Source of the DNA: Progne subis subis
Taxonomy: Eukaryota > Chordata > Aves > Passeriformes > Hirundinidae
Direction of reading: 5' to 3'
Length of the DNA: 64,000 bases
Assembly (NCBI GenBank): GCA_022316685.1
Contig: JAKJHU010000062.1
Span: forward strand, 588,501 to 652,500
In this document: positions 42,084 through 52,035 of the stretch, piece by piece
Numbering within the stretch: the stretch's first letter is position 1
How the letters are laid out: every line of letters starts with the position of its first letter
Program-made: the position numbers and the translations under genes
The notes under the pieces: generated by a model
Database searches by the model: none
Seen by the model: the letters and a program-made list of their open reading frames with translations, nothing else
Told to the model about the DNA's origin: nothing

Positions 42084-45000
42084 CCAAAGAGAGAATGCAG
42101 AGCACTAAATGGCTATCAAAGAGAAAGATTACTCAAGGGGCAGCAAGAAATCAGAATACCTGGATCAAAACAAAAAATAAGCCAGGACTCCATGAAGTGA
42201 AAGTCCATCACTGTGTTTGGAAGGAGCACCTTCTGCTCAGTCCGCTCTGGCACATGACATCCACAAAGACCTTCTGGCAGACAGACAGACAGAACTGACT
42301 GCACAGCTCTACACAGGCACGGGGAGGCAAAGCAGGACAGGCAAAAATAAGTAAAAGCAACATTAAGGAAAAAAAGACCATCATTTCCAGGAGTGCATGA
42401 CTGAAGAAAGCACCCATTCACTTGGAAGCATCTGTGCTTCTGAATTACGTAAGCGTTTTTTTTTCTGGAAATCAAACCTAACAAATCTATGCTTTATGCT
42501 GATTATGTTGTTCTAACAAAAATTTCTCAAAATGAACAGACTCAAGAAGTGTTCATAAATCAATCTTAAAGACAAGACTTCAAAATTCTTTATTAAATAT
42601 AAGTATTGTTACATGACTACTAAGCAAGCAGCACAGCAGAAAATAAAATAGTCAAGGGGGACAATTTTATATGGCATGGCAAGTGATAACATTAGAAACT
42701 TGTTTGTAAATTCTTTCTGAAGCAGCAGCTTATTTCAGGGTAAAGCTACGTCCAGATAAGGTATAACCATCTAGAAAAGGGACCAACACTGGAAACACTT
42801 CAGCCTGGTAATATAAAACCAGGGAAGATAGGAAAGCTCTTTGAGATAGAGAAATCGAAGGAACTTAAAATAACAAACATGCACAGGAAACAAAACAAGA
42901 CTGAGAAAGTGTGTTATGATTCACCACCTCTAGAGCTGTTTCCACACTCTCCTGGATCATTTAATTTGATTATTTATATTCTTAGCCCTAGAATATTTGG
43001 GTTTATGACATTTGCATAACACAAACCCAGATTATTACAGGATTTGTAGCATACAGAGCAACTGGAAACACAATGAGGAAACTCGGAATGCCAAAATATC
43101 CGAGGAGCAATGCAAAAATAGAGCAGGTTAAACATATGTGCCTCATGATATGACAGCACAAAGATGACATTCTGCAAAAGGATTACACAAATCAAGAAAC
43201 TCTACTCGATTCTGCCCTAAAGATACAAATAAAACTGCCTTTCATTTCTGGGAACCATGTTATCTTCAACTTGATAATCTCCCTGAAAAGTTAGAGAACA
43301 GCAACAAGTGGTTCACAATTTTCAGTCTTCACTGATAAAGGAGTGTGTTTACTAGCACAGCTCAGGAGGAGCAGAGAAGAAAATCACTCACTAAAGAACC
43401 ACCAGAAAGAATTTATTTTTTTAAACAGTGCTTCCCACTTTGAGAACCATAATCACTATGAAGCTGTCTAATCAACACTGGAAGAAAACAGCCTTCAGGA
43501 GTGGTGTCAAAGAAATTTCACCCGCTGCAGGTATTACCCTCCCATTCAGGATACCTCCCCTTACCCCAGAACACAAAACACAGAAAACAAGTGGAACATA
43601 AAATGACCAAAGAAAGACGCAAACTCACAGAGTAGATATAAAAATATACTTCCAGTTATCATCATGTTAAATTCAACTTAATACAGAAAAAAATTCACAG
43701 CAAGGATACCACTGTATAAAGTAGCAGCCTTGCCTATTTCGACCTCAGTGAATACTTGCTCCTTCAAGTTATTAACCAGGCATCAAAAGCAAGGAAATCA
43801 GCTAAGTGCAATTCCACCAACTGGCTTAATTCATAATAAAAAGGTCATAAATTAAGCTTTGACTCCTGTTCCGTGGGACACCGAATTAACTTCTACTTGT
43901 ACCAATTGTCTAAGCTATAACTTAGCACTCAAGTCAAGCTAAGGAAGTCTACTTAAAGACATGCCAAAAGGAGTTCTATTTCAAAGGAAAAAGAAATATT
44001 TACATTTCTCTGCTTGCATATTTTGAAAATATTTTCTTTGCACTTTTAAGATTTTTGTTTCATTTGGAATCTGAGTCATTACTACAGCACAATAAACTAA
44101 AATGATCAAAATAAGGACTTGACTACAGTTTTACAGGGGAGCTAGTAATTTACACAAAAGGCTACATGGAATGACATTAATAGTAAGTGGAAATTCTTTA
44201 TGCTAGGTTCTGTTAATAAACTATAATACCACTGTATGAGCCAACAGTAAATTTTTTACAAGTCTCACTCAACTCAAACCACCAAGGTGCAGTTTTCTCC
44301 CTCTGACATTACACAAGCAGTTTGAACTACAGCATTCCTCTGTGGTGGACCAGGATGATAACAGGACTTTCAAAATCATAACAAATCTGCTTTTCTCTAT
44401 CAAATATCTTGCCATATATCTTAGGTAACCTCTATCAAGGAAATAAAGTATCCTTTCAACATTAGCAACAACTTCAGCAAAATTTATTTAAGAATGTAAA
44501 TTCTAGTAAAGAGAAGGAAACTGGATATGGGAAAAGAAATCCCAGGTCTTTCTTGTTTTGCATTTTACCATTGTTAAGGGGGAAAAAAAGTACTGCAGCA
44601 TCTTAAAAATTTTCCCCAGTTCTTTGTTGGCTTTGAATATTGTAAAACCACAACTGTAATCAACTATCTTTGCATATCAGAAATCCAGTAATAAACAGCA
44701 AGTACAACATGGAATATTTATATTTCATTTTCTAAAGTAAGTATTTTTGAACATGTACATATTTAAATGAACAACCCGAGAGAGCAAGCATATAAAGTTA
44801 TAAAAAAGAATCAGTTACATGGATTGATAACCAAAGAAATCTCTACCTCAGGCCATCTTATAAAACTGGCACTTTGCATTTTTGCAAGTCATGCCATTGT
44901 ATTTTTTTAACAGCAATTGGGAGAGTGAATAAAACCCACTGTTCGTACAAAGAAGTTCCTTACCCTCTTCTGTTCCTGTCTCCTGCACAACTTAACTGGA

Positions 45001-48000
45001 GATTACATTCCCACCTGTTTCAAGAACTCCCTGTGATTACTTGGCTACTTTACAGCAAAGACCAATTTTTCACTTTCTTTGGGTTCTCTTTTTCTCCCCT
45101 CAGGCTATTAGACATATCTCATTCCCTATCATCCCAGAAGTTCTCTGTGTGTATCTCACATCATCCCCTTGCCAGAAACCTCTATTCCTGTCTTGAAAGC
45201 TCCATCTGCTTTTCACCCCCTTTCCATGTACCGCTTTCCCAGCCAACAACAGACTGCTCTACAACTACCCTGAGGCAATGGGTTCTAGGTGCATTTCCAC
45301 ACTGCTGACTTCCTCGCCAGCTCTGGGCAGGGGTTTAAAAAAAAAAAAAAAACGTAAATATATGAAAGGTACTAGAAAGATCTGAGCAAGAGTGGTATGG
45401 TAGAACATTTCCACTGCATCGTCCAAGAGAGATGGTTTTATCTGTGACCAGCTCCAGGAATGTGAGGGCTGTTCAGGCTGCTTGTAACACCCTGTTTAAC
45501 TTCACTGGAAAGTGAAACAGGGAAAGGAAAAAACAGGAAAAATCAAGACAGGGTTTTTTCCATTACTGCCTAGGAAATTCCCTAAAAAAACCACCTATTA
45601 AACCTCGTATTTAGAAGTTACCAGACTTGATGATGTCACAAACTTAACACAAAATGCACACAGGCCGGTGTGGATGTTCAAATCCTACGTAAAAGCAAAA
45701 CTATTTCTGTCTTACGCTGAATTAGGAAAATGTTTTTCTCAAAGTATATTTACATCTTACTACAATAACTATAACAGCTCATTATACCAAGCTCTTTCAT
45801 CTAGTTCACAAAAAGACCTCATGTTAACCACTCAATTATACCAACCAACAGCTTTAGTAATAAAGATACTCACCATACAAAATATCTGGGCTGTTTTGTC
45901 TTCCCATCAAAAGCTATTTTCTCCCGTGCCAGAAAGGCCTGAACATAACCATTACAGAAACAAGGGGTTTATTTTGCAATTTGAAAGCAAATAACTACAG
46001 CAACAATAAATGCAGTTAGAAATCCTGCAAATACAATTTTCAGCAGAATTTCTGAGACTCGGGTAAACTTCTGTACAGCTCACTGTGACATGGCAGTATT
46101 ACACATACTCAAAAAATAATAATAAAAAAAAAATTAATGACTTGAGCACCTTGCCATAAGTGCTAACGAATGATTCTTCATTTCCTGCATAGGAACAAGT
46201 GAGACTATGCAGCAAAGAGAGGCCTGAAGCACTTTTTAATCTGGTCACATGGATCCATGAAACACACCTATTAGTACCACATGTCCTCCAGATTATATTT
46301 CAAATTTACTGCTCTGCCTTCAGAAATATCACTCATACAACCACGGCCAAATCAATCTTGAAAGTTCTCTACTTTTAAGATTTTTACAAGATTAAAAAAA
46401 ATAAATACTATAATTAAAACTAGTATTTTTAAATCAGCATACATCTTAAAGGTTGACAAAGCCTTCATTTTACATGAGATTAAAAAAACACTCAGACTAG
46501 AGCCTGGAATTTTCAAGTCTAAACCACTTCTCTTTCAACTCATTAGTTCCACACTGTCATTTCACTCAGTAAGATGAAAAAACACCACAATGTGAAGGAC
46601 AAAGAAGTTTACTACTGAAAAACTTATTTGAAATGTGTTTTCAAAACTGCTCATCTAATTAAACTGGAACAGACTGGTAACATTTCTAGAAGCATTTTGC
46701 AAGTCTTATGTGGTTAAAAACACAATTTGTCATTGAGTATTACTGTCTATTCCTTGAGTCAGGGCCTCTCAATAATTGACTTCTTGGTGAATAACAAAAA
46801 ACATGAAAAGGTTATCCCTGCCAAAAACAAACAAACAAAACCCCACCAACAACAAAAAAAAAAAAACCAAAAACCAACCTTACAAGTTCCATGAGAATTG
46901 CCTGTGAGTAAGATGGACATTATTTAGTGCTGTGCCTGAGGGAAAGATTATTACACAGGTCCAAAGACAACCTGTTTCACTTGGCCTACCAGCACATCAA
47001 TCAGCATTCACAGATCACTCAGCAGAACAGCTGATCCAGCAGCTTAAATGCACCTTTTCCATGCGCCTTGCCCAGTCAGGAGGAGGAGGGAGCAAAGGAC
47101 AAACTGCTAAGAGGGGTAAAGATAATGAAAGAAGAGTAAACCAGGGGTAACTTCTACGTGACAGTACGAAGACACAAGACAAATTCACAAGGGTGAACAA
47201 AAAAGCTCTTCATCCAGATTCACTACTCGAATTTCGGCTCAGCAACTTCTTAAAACTGCAAGACCTACCACTGCTTTCTAAATCAAACAAAATCTGATGA
47301 TGTAACTACTGCAGATTTAAATATATTTCCATAATAAGTGTTCCAGTAAACAATATTTAAATTATTTCAGTACACTAAGTGTAAGAAAATATCATAATTG
47401 AGCAATAACAACACCAGAGAGCTGCAGATGCATCTCCACCACACTCAGCTGGTTTATACCGAAATCCATGCATCTCCTTAGGTCCAGCTTCAGTGTTTAT
47501 AGTTAACTGAACCATTATTTTTTTCTTTTCAAGTCCTGTCAAATGTTTCTCAGCATTGCAGCAAGACTAGTTGCTCCAGAGGACTCTGGAGGAACACATC
47601 CATCCTTTCAGCACAGGTCTCAAGTTAAGGAAAGGCAGGAAAAAATGAGCAGCATTCACGCGCTGATAATAGTCTTTGTTCCAACTGTAAATCCAGAGGA
47701 TCACCAGGCTTGAATGCAGACTATTATTACTCAGCCAGCTGATCTGAGCTTGCTCACAAAGTCACAGAAAACTCCTGCATAGCAGTGGGAACTCAGCACA
47801 ATTCCCAGGGAAAAAATGGAACTACTACAGATCAACGAGATCCCTGTCTGTCCTAGAGTTACTGCACTGAGCCCTCCTGCTGAGCTGAAAATGCCACCTT
47901 GGTTGTCTATCCTAGGCATCAGTCTGGGGTTTGTTTGCTTCTTTCTGGGTTTTTTGGGAGGGAAGATAAGCACGTTGTAACAAAGTCTATCACTGTGCAT

Positions 48001-51000
48001 AGAAATGGAGGGTTAAAATTCACCCTAAATTTCAGGGCATTGATAGTCACCTCTGTATTTATTTCTTGTGTTATTATAAATATTGGCAAATTTCCTACAA
48101 ATTATTTTTTCTGTCAGCAGATACTCTCCAAACACAACCAAATGTTAATTTCTTTCTTAATTTTGCTGATCTATTTTGACCATATGCAAGATTCCCCTCT
48201 TCATCTGCTTCATTTATATTTGATATTACTAAAGGAAAAATCAGAGATAACACAATGTGGAGAATGATAAAGAACATGCACAAGGAAATGGGAATTTGAT
48301 CGCTCATAGAATTCAGCCCTTCTTACCACACCCTTTTATTCATTCAAATTTTCTAAAGAGAAAGCAAGGAAAAAAAATCCCAAGCCCACGGGCATGATCT
48401 GAATGTTACCAAACCTGCTGACAGCAGGAGAGTCTTTACCAAGTACACTCTCCTACCAGCTTCCTCTGGCTAAAGCCAGGGTCTGTAAAGTCAAGCCTGT
48501 TAGTTCCATCTCTTCCCTTTCTCTCTATTCCCTCCCCAGGGAATCTTCCTTCACAACACACTGAGAGTCAGACACCAACTTCCTCAGGACTTCGGAGACA
48601 CAGGGAGTCAGCAAAGGTCCTGAATACAATAAACTATCCCATATAAAACAACACTTAATAGACAAAATATCGTTCTCTAAGAGTCACAGAACCTACATTT
48701 TAATTCAGAGGTGACCAAACCAATGAATGATTAATTCTTTCAGGATCTCAATATATTATTATATACCTGTAACTCCACCCTTAAGTCTAAACCATTTCCA
48801 GCTCTTCCTTGGTGTTTCACAATCCCAGTTTACACATTCTAACTCTTCAGCACATCCCCTACCTTTTGCCACACTCTGCTCGTCTGTGTGATCATTGGAA
48901 AGGCACAGGATTATTCTGTGGCTGCCTTCCAAGCAGCAGCAATCATTTGGATCACAATGTCAAGCAGGCAACTTGCTGGACTACATGTGACAAAAATAAT
49001 AAAGCATTCTAACACGCTGCAGCAAAGAGTGCACACGAAGTGAAATTTTCCAACACCAGGAATAACAAATGGCACTCTCGGTAGCATTGCTCTTCCCCCA
49101 CCAACTCAACAAGAAGGCTTTGGAATTACAGCACAAAATGCACTCTCAACACCCCAAGTTTCCACGCCGCCAGGCCAAGATAAAAGTTTGCAAAGGTTAA
49201 AAACAAGGCACAGTCCTTACATAAACCACTAAATACAAAGAGTCCCACCCCTGCAATAGAGCCTGTACCGGTGGTACGGGGAAGGAGCGAGGACCCACAC
49301 ACGTGGATTTAACCACGGACGGCAAGAGGACCACGAGAACAATGACAGAGAAAGAAAGTAGCAACCAGCTCTGGAGTGCACAGGCAAGGCAGAATGACGC
49401 TACTTCCAGAAAACCTCTGCAAGTTATTTCTGTTATTTCCTCAACCCAGACACGCACTTGGATAAGATCAGGATGAGATTTAGACCTTCATTCTACGAAA
49501 AACAAGAAACTGTTAGCTTCAAAGCTCCTTTATGCACCTGGTGTTTTTCAAGAAGTCTACTAACATACTTAGTCAATTTCACATAAAATCTCAGCTTTTG
49601 AAAGACACAAAAAACAAACAAAACCTACAAACAAACATCAACGTCCACACCCTCCCTTCTACTTGCATAAGTTTAGAAGAAAGAGAACGTGACTTCTCTG
49701 AGTCTCAAAAGCCTGGTGGAAACCCAAGACCTGAATTTTTTTCCGTCTTCTTAAGACTTTTAGGCCAATTACATGGTTTTGGGGAACTGACTCACGAGGG
49801 GTTTGCTGGGCTGGTTTTAATCTTCAAGGTTAGGTCTAGTCACGCCCCATTTTCATTCTGAAATATGGGTATTTGTACAGTTACAAAGATTTCGATCTAA
49901 CATATATTCAGAGTACACTTCTGGACCAAACCACGTAACCCTCCACACTTAACAGTGAAACGAACTTAAGAAAACACAAATAAAATTCTAATTGTTACTT
50001 AACTGCAGCTCTAGCAGCAAAGTCTGATACTTTTTCTGCTAAACATATAGAAAAATTGTTCAAGTTTCTTAAACTATCTGAAAGGATTAATCACTAAGGG
50101 GCACACAGCACTTTCACACTGTTTTTACATCTTTTTTCCATCCTATTTTCAGTTTTTCCACTAAATTCTTGCATACAACATCCAAGAGAGCTACTACATG
50201 AGCCATGTTCTCTGAAATGCCTGACTTAGTAGGCTGAAACAGACCTGAATGGTAAAATTCAACCATGTGTGAGAACTCGGCGGTGCCTTTTCACCCAGAA
50301 TCGAGCTAGAATCTTGGTAAAAAGAAATGTGTAGCTTTAACATACGAACAGCTCAATAACTCATCAGTAATTCACAATTACAGAACTCATCCAAAGATGA
50401 CTTGAGCCTCCAAATACTGAGCTGCGCTTCACCCTCGGCATGATTATTACTTGTGCTCACGTAATGCAGGAAAGGCTTGTCTCCTTCTCATTTTAGCAAA
50501 CTCGATTTTTTTTTTCCCCCCCTCATGTTTTAAGAGGCTTTCACACGGTTGTTTCCCTCTAGAGCAGAGACCCTGCTGCGGGCGCAGGTAAAACCTCATC
50601 TAGAGAGGCATCTCCCATCCCAAAGCTCCAACTTGCGCTCTGGCGCAAGACACAGCCCTGAAGAACCCCGAAAGCACCACCTGAGAAAAATCCGCAGTTT
50701 CCGAGGGAAGAGGCCCCGGAGGAGGCGGAGGAGGAGGCGGCAGCGCCCGGCGGGGCCGCTCGGGGCTCTCACGGATCGGCGATGGCCGGGGAGCTCCCCC
50801 TCCTCCGCAGCCAGGGCCGGGCTCCAGGGGGGCCCGAGGAGCAGGGGCGGGGGCCCGGCACAAGTTGGCCGGAGAAACCTGTGGCTGCCGTGACACCCCC
50901 GAGGCCGGGAGCGGGGCGACGCCCGGGGAGCGGGGGCTGCCTCGGCGGGGACGTGAAAGGACGCCGGACACTGACCTGTCCTCCGAATCCATGCGGCTGA

Positions 51001-51640
51001 GGGGCTCCCCGTCCGAGGACATCTCCAGGCTGCCCCGCCGGCCCCCCGACGTGGCGCTGCCGCAGCTGCTGCCGCCGCCCGTGCCGGGGCCGGTGCCGTA
51101 GCCCTCGTCGCCGCCGCTGGACACGCTGCTGGAACTGCTGCCGCCCCCGCCGCCGCCGCGGCCCGGCCCGTCCTCCTGGCTGCCCCGGGGGCCCTTGGGC
51201 TCCTCCTTGGCGTCGGCCTCGCTGCCGCCGCCGGGGCTCGGCGAGCGGGTCTCGTCGCTGCAGCAGCCGCTGCTCGTGCTGCTGCTGCTGCTGCCCACCA
51301 GGCTGCTCTCCTCCTCCTCGCCGCCCTCCTCCTCCTCCTCCTCTTCCTCCTCCTCGTCCTCGTCTTCGTCCTCCCCGTCCCCGGCCTGGCTGGCGCTCTC
51401 CGGGCTCGGCTCCGACATGCTCTCCGCCTCGCCGTTCAGCAGCAGCAGCGGCTCCGGCTCCGCCGCGGCCGAGGACGAAGGCGGCGGCGACGACGACGAC
51501 GAGGAGGATCCGGCCCCTCCGGCGGCCGCCACCTCCGCCGCCGCCGCCACCTCCGCCTCCTCCTCCTCCTCGGCGGGCGCCGCCTGCCCGGGAAGGCGCC
51601 GCTGGGGCTCCGCCATGTCGCTGCAGCGAGCGGCCGCCAT
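11304..51640 (-). CDS. AEBP2: AEBP2, PRC2 accessory zinc-finger protein (whole coding span, 8 exons)
   Basis: Coding exons, 5' to 3' on the minus strand: 51640-50976, 33901-33694, 30767-30660, 23090-22904, 18069-17945, 15255-15188, 13053-12940, 11334-11304. They join in frame to 1,506 nt (501 residues plus stop), and every intron is GT..AG. Seen: an acidic, Ser- and Gly-rich N-terminus (residues 1-221); three C2H2 fingers (about 259-284, 292-320, 328-350); a Lys/Arg-rich motif (377-387); and a C-terminal domain (about 388-501). The exons read as AEBP2 almost residue for residue against my memory of the mammalian protein. Family knowledge: AEBP2 is a nuclear cofactor of PRC2, the EZH2-EED-SUZ12-RBBP4/7 H3K27 methyltransferase. 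It contacts SUZ12 and RBBP4, stimulates activity, and goes with JARID2 in the PRC2.2 form. The length is close to the roughly 503-residue mammalian isoform that lacks a 14-residue tail. That tail exon was not found here. Confidence 0.97.
11335..12939 (-). other. AEBP2 intron 7
   Basis: 1.6 kb, bounded by GTAACA and TTTTACAG. AT-rich with no repeat or exon recognised. Confidence 0.85.
12940..13053 (-). CDS. AEBP2: AEBP2 coding exon 7 (rest of residue 454 to 491 plus two bases of 492)
   Basis: The 114-nt exon runs from acceptor TTCCTAG|TCTGCC to donor TTACAG|GTAACA. It encodes [18 protein letters not shown] and [19 protein letters not shown]. It was located by homology and splice logic, since it is too short to stand out as an ORF. 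The first T completes Ile454 and the final AG begins Arg492. Confidence 0.94.
13054..15187 (-). other. AEBP2 intron 6
   Basis: 2.1 kb, bounded by GTGAGT and TTCCTAG. Open frames on the plus strand near 13650-14650 have no recognisable domain and biased Lys/Asn-rich composition, so I take them as chance. Confidence 0.85.
15188..15255 (-). CDS. AEBP2: AEBP2 coding exon 6 (residues 432-453 plus two bases of 454)
   Basis: This 68-nt exon is too short to stand out as an ORF. The acceptor is TTATAG|GTAATAG and the donor GGACAT|GTGAGT. It encodes [18 protein letters not shown] then TPED, with two bases of Ile454. From memory the mammalian protein has Met where Thr450 stands here; the rest agrees. 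Phase and both splice sites fit exons 5 and 7 exactly. Confidence 0.94.
15256..17944 (-). other. AEBP2 intron 5
   Basis: 2.7 kb, bounded by GTAAGT and TTATAG. No feature supported inside. Confidence 0.85.
17945..18069 (-). CDS. AEBP2: AEBP2 coding exon 5 (residues 390-431, C-terminal domain)
   Basis: The acceptor is TTTCCAG|CAAGACC and the donor GTACT|GTAAGT; length 125 nt, joining phase 1 to phase 0. It encodes [18 protein letters not shown], then [23 protein letters not shown]. This is the start of the conserved AEBP2 C-terminal region that docks on SUZ12 and RBBP4 in the family. The split Pro codon (C plus CA) joins exons 4 and 5 as SLPRP, as in mammals. Confidence 0.96.
18070..22903 (-). 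other. AEBP2 intron 4
   Basis: 4.8 kb, bounded by GTAAGT and TTTCCAG. AT-rich; no repeat family or additional exon recognised. Confidence 0.85.
22904..23090 (-). CDS. AEBP2: AEBP2 coding exon 4 (residues 328-389; zinc finger 3 and KR-rich motif)
   Basis: The acceptor is CTCACCAG|TGTGTAG and the donor CACTAC|GTAAGTG; length 187 nt. It encodes [23 protein letters not shown], the third finger (Cys328, Cys333, His346, His350). A flexible Ser/Lys/Glu segment and the basic cluster [11 protein letters not shown] (377-387) follow. In published PRC2 structures and biochemistry this basic region contributes to nucleosome or DNA contact and to RBBP4/SUZ12 interaction. That role is taken from the family and is not visible in the DNA. 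One base is left over for the next Pro codon. Confidence 0.96.
24961..25080 (-). mobile_element. CR1 LINE 3' tail (antisense)
   Basis: CAGAACCACAGGGTGGTTTG, GGTTGGAAGAGTCC and a diverged 'caacctgacct' block are in the order of a reverse-complemented CR1 3' end. About 120 bp, in AEBP2 intron 3. Confidence 0.75.
26767..26835 (-). mobile_element. CR1 LINE 3' tail, very short (antisense)
   Basis: CATAGAATCAACCACATTTA followed by GGTTGGAAGAGACCTTCAAG and ATCATCAACC is the characteristic reverse-complemented CR1 terminus. Only about 70 bp remain. Confidence 0.75.
27421..27458. repeat. A38 homopolymer
   Basis: Thirty-eight consecutive A residues in intron 3. No retrocopy was recognised next to it, so it is treated as a simple repeat. 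Its length may vary or be misassembled. Confidence 0.95.
30660..30767 (-). CDS. AEBP2: AEBP2 coding exon 3 (residues 292-327; zinc finger 2)
   Basis: The 108-nt exon runs from acceptor TATTAG|GTGTTTG to donor TTCAAG|GTAAGG, in phase 0 at both ends. It encodes [16 protein letters not shown] and a finger with Cys295, Cys300, His316 and His320, closing with the linker THSGDKPFK. Because 108 is divisible by three, skipping it would keep frame but delete exactly one finger. It reads as identical to the mammalian exon as far as I can recall. Confidence 0.97.
30768..33693 (-). other. AEBP2 intron 2
   Basis: 2.9 kb, bounded by the weak donor GTTGGT and acceptor TATTAG. No internal feature supported. 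Confidence 0.85.
33694..33901 (-). CDS. AEBP2: AEBP2 coding exon 2 (rest of residue 222 to 291; zinc finger 1)
   Basis: The acceptor is TCTTGCAG|CATAAGC, and the first base completes the Ser codon begun in exon 1. The exon encodes [19 protein letters not shown], a Ser/Ala linker, then the first finger: Cys261-X4-Cys266-X12-His279-X4-His284, with the hallmark [17 protein letters not shown]. This C-X4-C spacing with a Trp after the cysteine is typical of the Gli/Zic-like fingers of AEBP2. The exon is 208 nt and ends in phase 0 at GGAGGG|GTTGGT, a weak donor (see findings). Confidence 0.96.
34580..35020 (-). mobile_element. CR1 LINE 3' part, longer copy (antisense)
   Basis: Reading the plus strand, blocks of a reverse-complemented CR1 appear in order: GACAGGACCTCAAAGACCAG, ACTGCTTAAACAGGA-like, CCAGTGGAGTTGTTAATGG, ATCAGAATTTCCAGTGCTGC, TCTCTTGTCTCTCATCC, and finally CCTCTCCAGTGCCTGTAT. 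It is diverged, without coding capacity, inside AEBP2 intron 1. Confidence 0.75.
36807..36828. repeat. (TG)n microsatellite
   Basis: About 22 bp of TG dinucleotides with one TA interruption, in AEBP2 intron 1. Confidence 0.85.
42052..42081. repeat. Poly-A run
   Basis: About 30 A residues within AEBP2 intron 1, with no recognised retro-element beside it. Confidence 0.9.
45339..45353. repeat. Poly-A run, short
   Basis: About 15 A residues in AEBP2 intron 1. Confidence 0.8.
50976..51640 (-). CDS. AEBP2: AEBP2 coding exon 1 (residues 1-221 plus two bases of 222)
   Basis: The chosen ATG is at 51640-51638, in a strong context (GCGCCATGG) and followed by [14 protein letters not shown] second in-frame ATG at 51616 (residue 9) also has a good context. 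Composition in order: a Glu run near residues 24-28, Ala-rich and Ser-rich stretches, a Leu-rich patch before [19 protein letters not shown], an acidic Asp/Glu tract at about 88-111, a Ser-rich block, Gly/Ser repeats, then [21 protein letters not shown]. The [14 protein letters not shown] and the final segments match mammalian AEBP2 well; the first 60 residues differ more. The donor is ACAG|GTCAGTG, leaving a two-base split Ser codon. The exon is very GC-rich and has large spurious ORFs on both strands. Confidence 0.95.
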
Positions 51641-51813
51641 GGCGCCTGCGAGTCGCTGCCGCGCGCGCGGGGCCGGCCGCGGGCGGGCGGGCGGGCGTGC
51701 GCACGGCGGGGGCGTGCGCGCGCGGCCCCGTGCGCGCCCGCGCTGCCGGTGCGCGCTCCCGCCGCCGTCCGCCCCCCCCCCCTCCTTCCTTCGCGCACCC
51801 GCACCGGCGGGGA

Positions 51814-51823
51814 GGGGCGGGGC
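51814..51823 (+). promoter_or_regulatory. GC box (Sp/KLF-type site)
   Basis: GGGGCGGGGC, a perfect Sp1-type core about 175 bp upstream of the AEBP2 start codon within the CpG island. Confidence 0.6.
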
Positions 51824-51888
51824 CCGGCTCGTGCCGCCGCCGCCGCACGCGCTACGGAGCGCGCCCGGGGACAAACAACGCAGGGGGA

Positions 51889-51898
51889 GGGGCGGAGC
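51889..51898 (+). promoter_or_regulatory. GC box variant
   Basis: GGGGCGGAGC, a near-consensus Sp/KLF core about 250 bp upstream of the AEBP2 start codon. Confidence 0.4.
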
Positions 51899-51945
51899 GG
51901 CGGCGGCCACCGCCCCCGGCGGCGGGCGAACGAGCGAGCGAGCGA

Positions 51946-52035
51946 CGGGATCCCGGCTTGAGTCTGCCGGGGATCCCGGCTGGAAGCTCCGGGGAATCCC
52001 GGTTCGAATCCCCCGGGGATCTCGTCCCTCGGCTC
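51946..52035. repeat. 22-bp GC-rich tandem repeat, about four copies
   Basis: Units start at 51946, 51968, 51990 and 52113-equivalent position 52013, with a shared CGGGGATCCCGG-like core and diverged tails. The first two units are 22 bp, the third 23 bp, and the fourth fades out near 52035. It sits 300-400 bp upstream of the AEBP2 start codon in the CpG island. The third copy contains GGGGAATCCC (51991-52000), which matches the NF-kappaB consensus. Confidence 0.7.

Larger units (their letters stand above)
33902..50975 (-). other. AEBP2 intron 1
   Basis: 17 kb, bounded by GTCAGT and TCTTGCAG. It contains an antisense CR1 (34580-35020), a short TG repeat (36807-36828) and A runs at 42052-42081 and 45339-45353. 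Mammals have a short isoform starting from an alternative first exon ahead of exon 2; I could not find its counterpart here. Confidence 0.85.

Noticed and set aside
44874..45308. 144-aa plus-strand ORF in intron 1
   Set aside because: No recognisable domain, no promoter or splice context, and composition like translated AT-rich intron.
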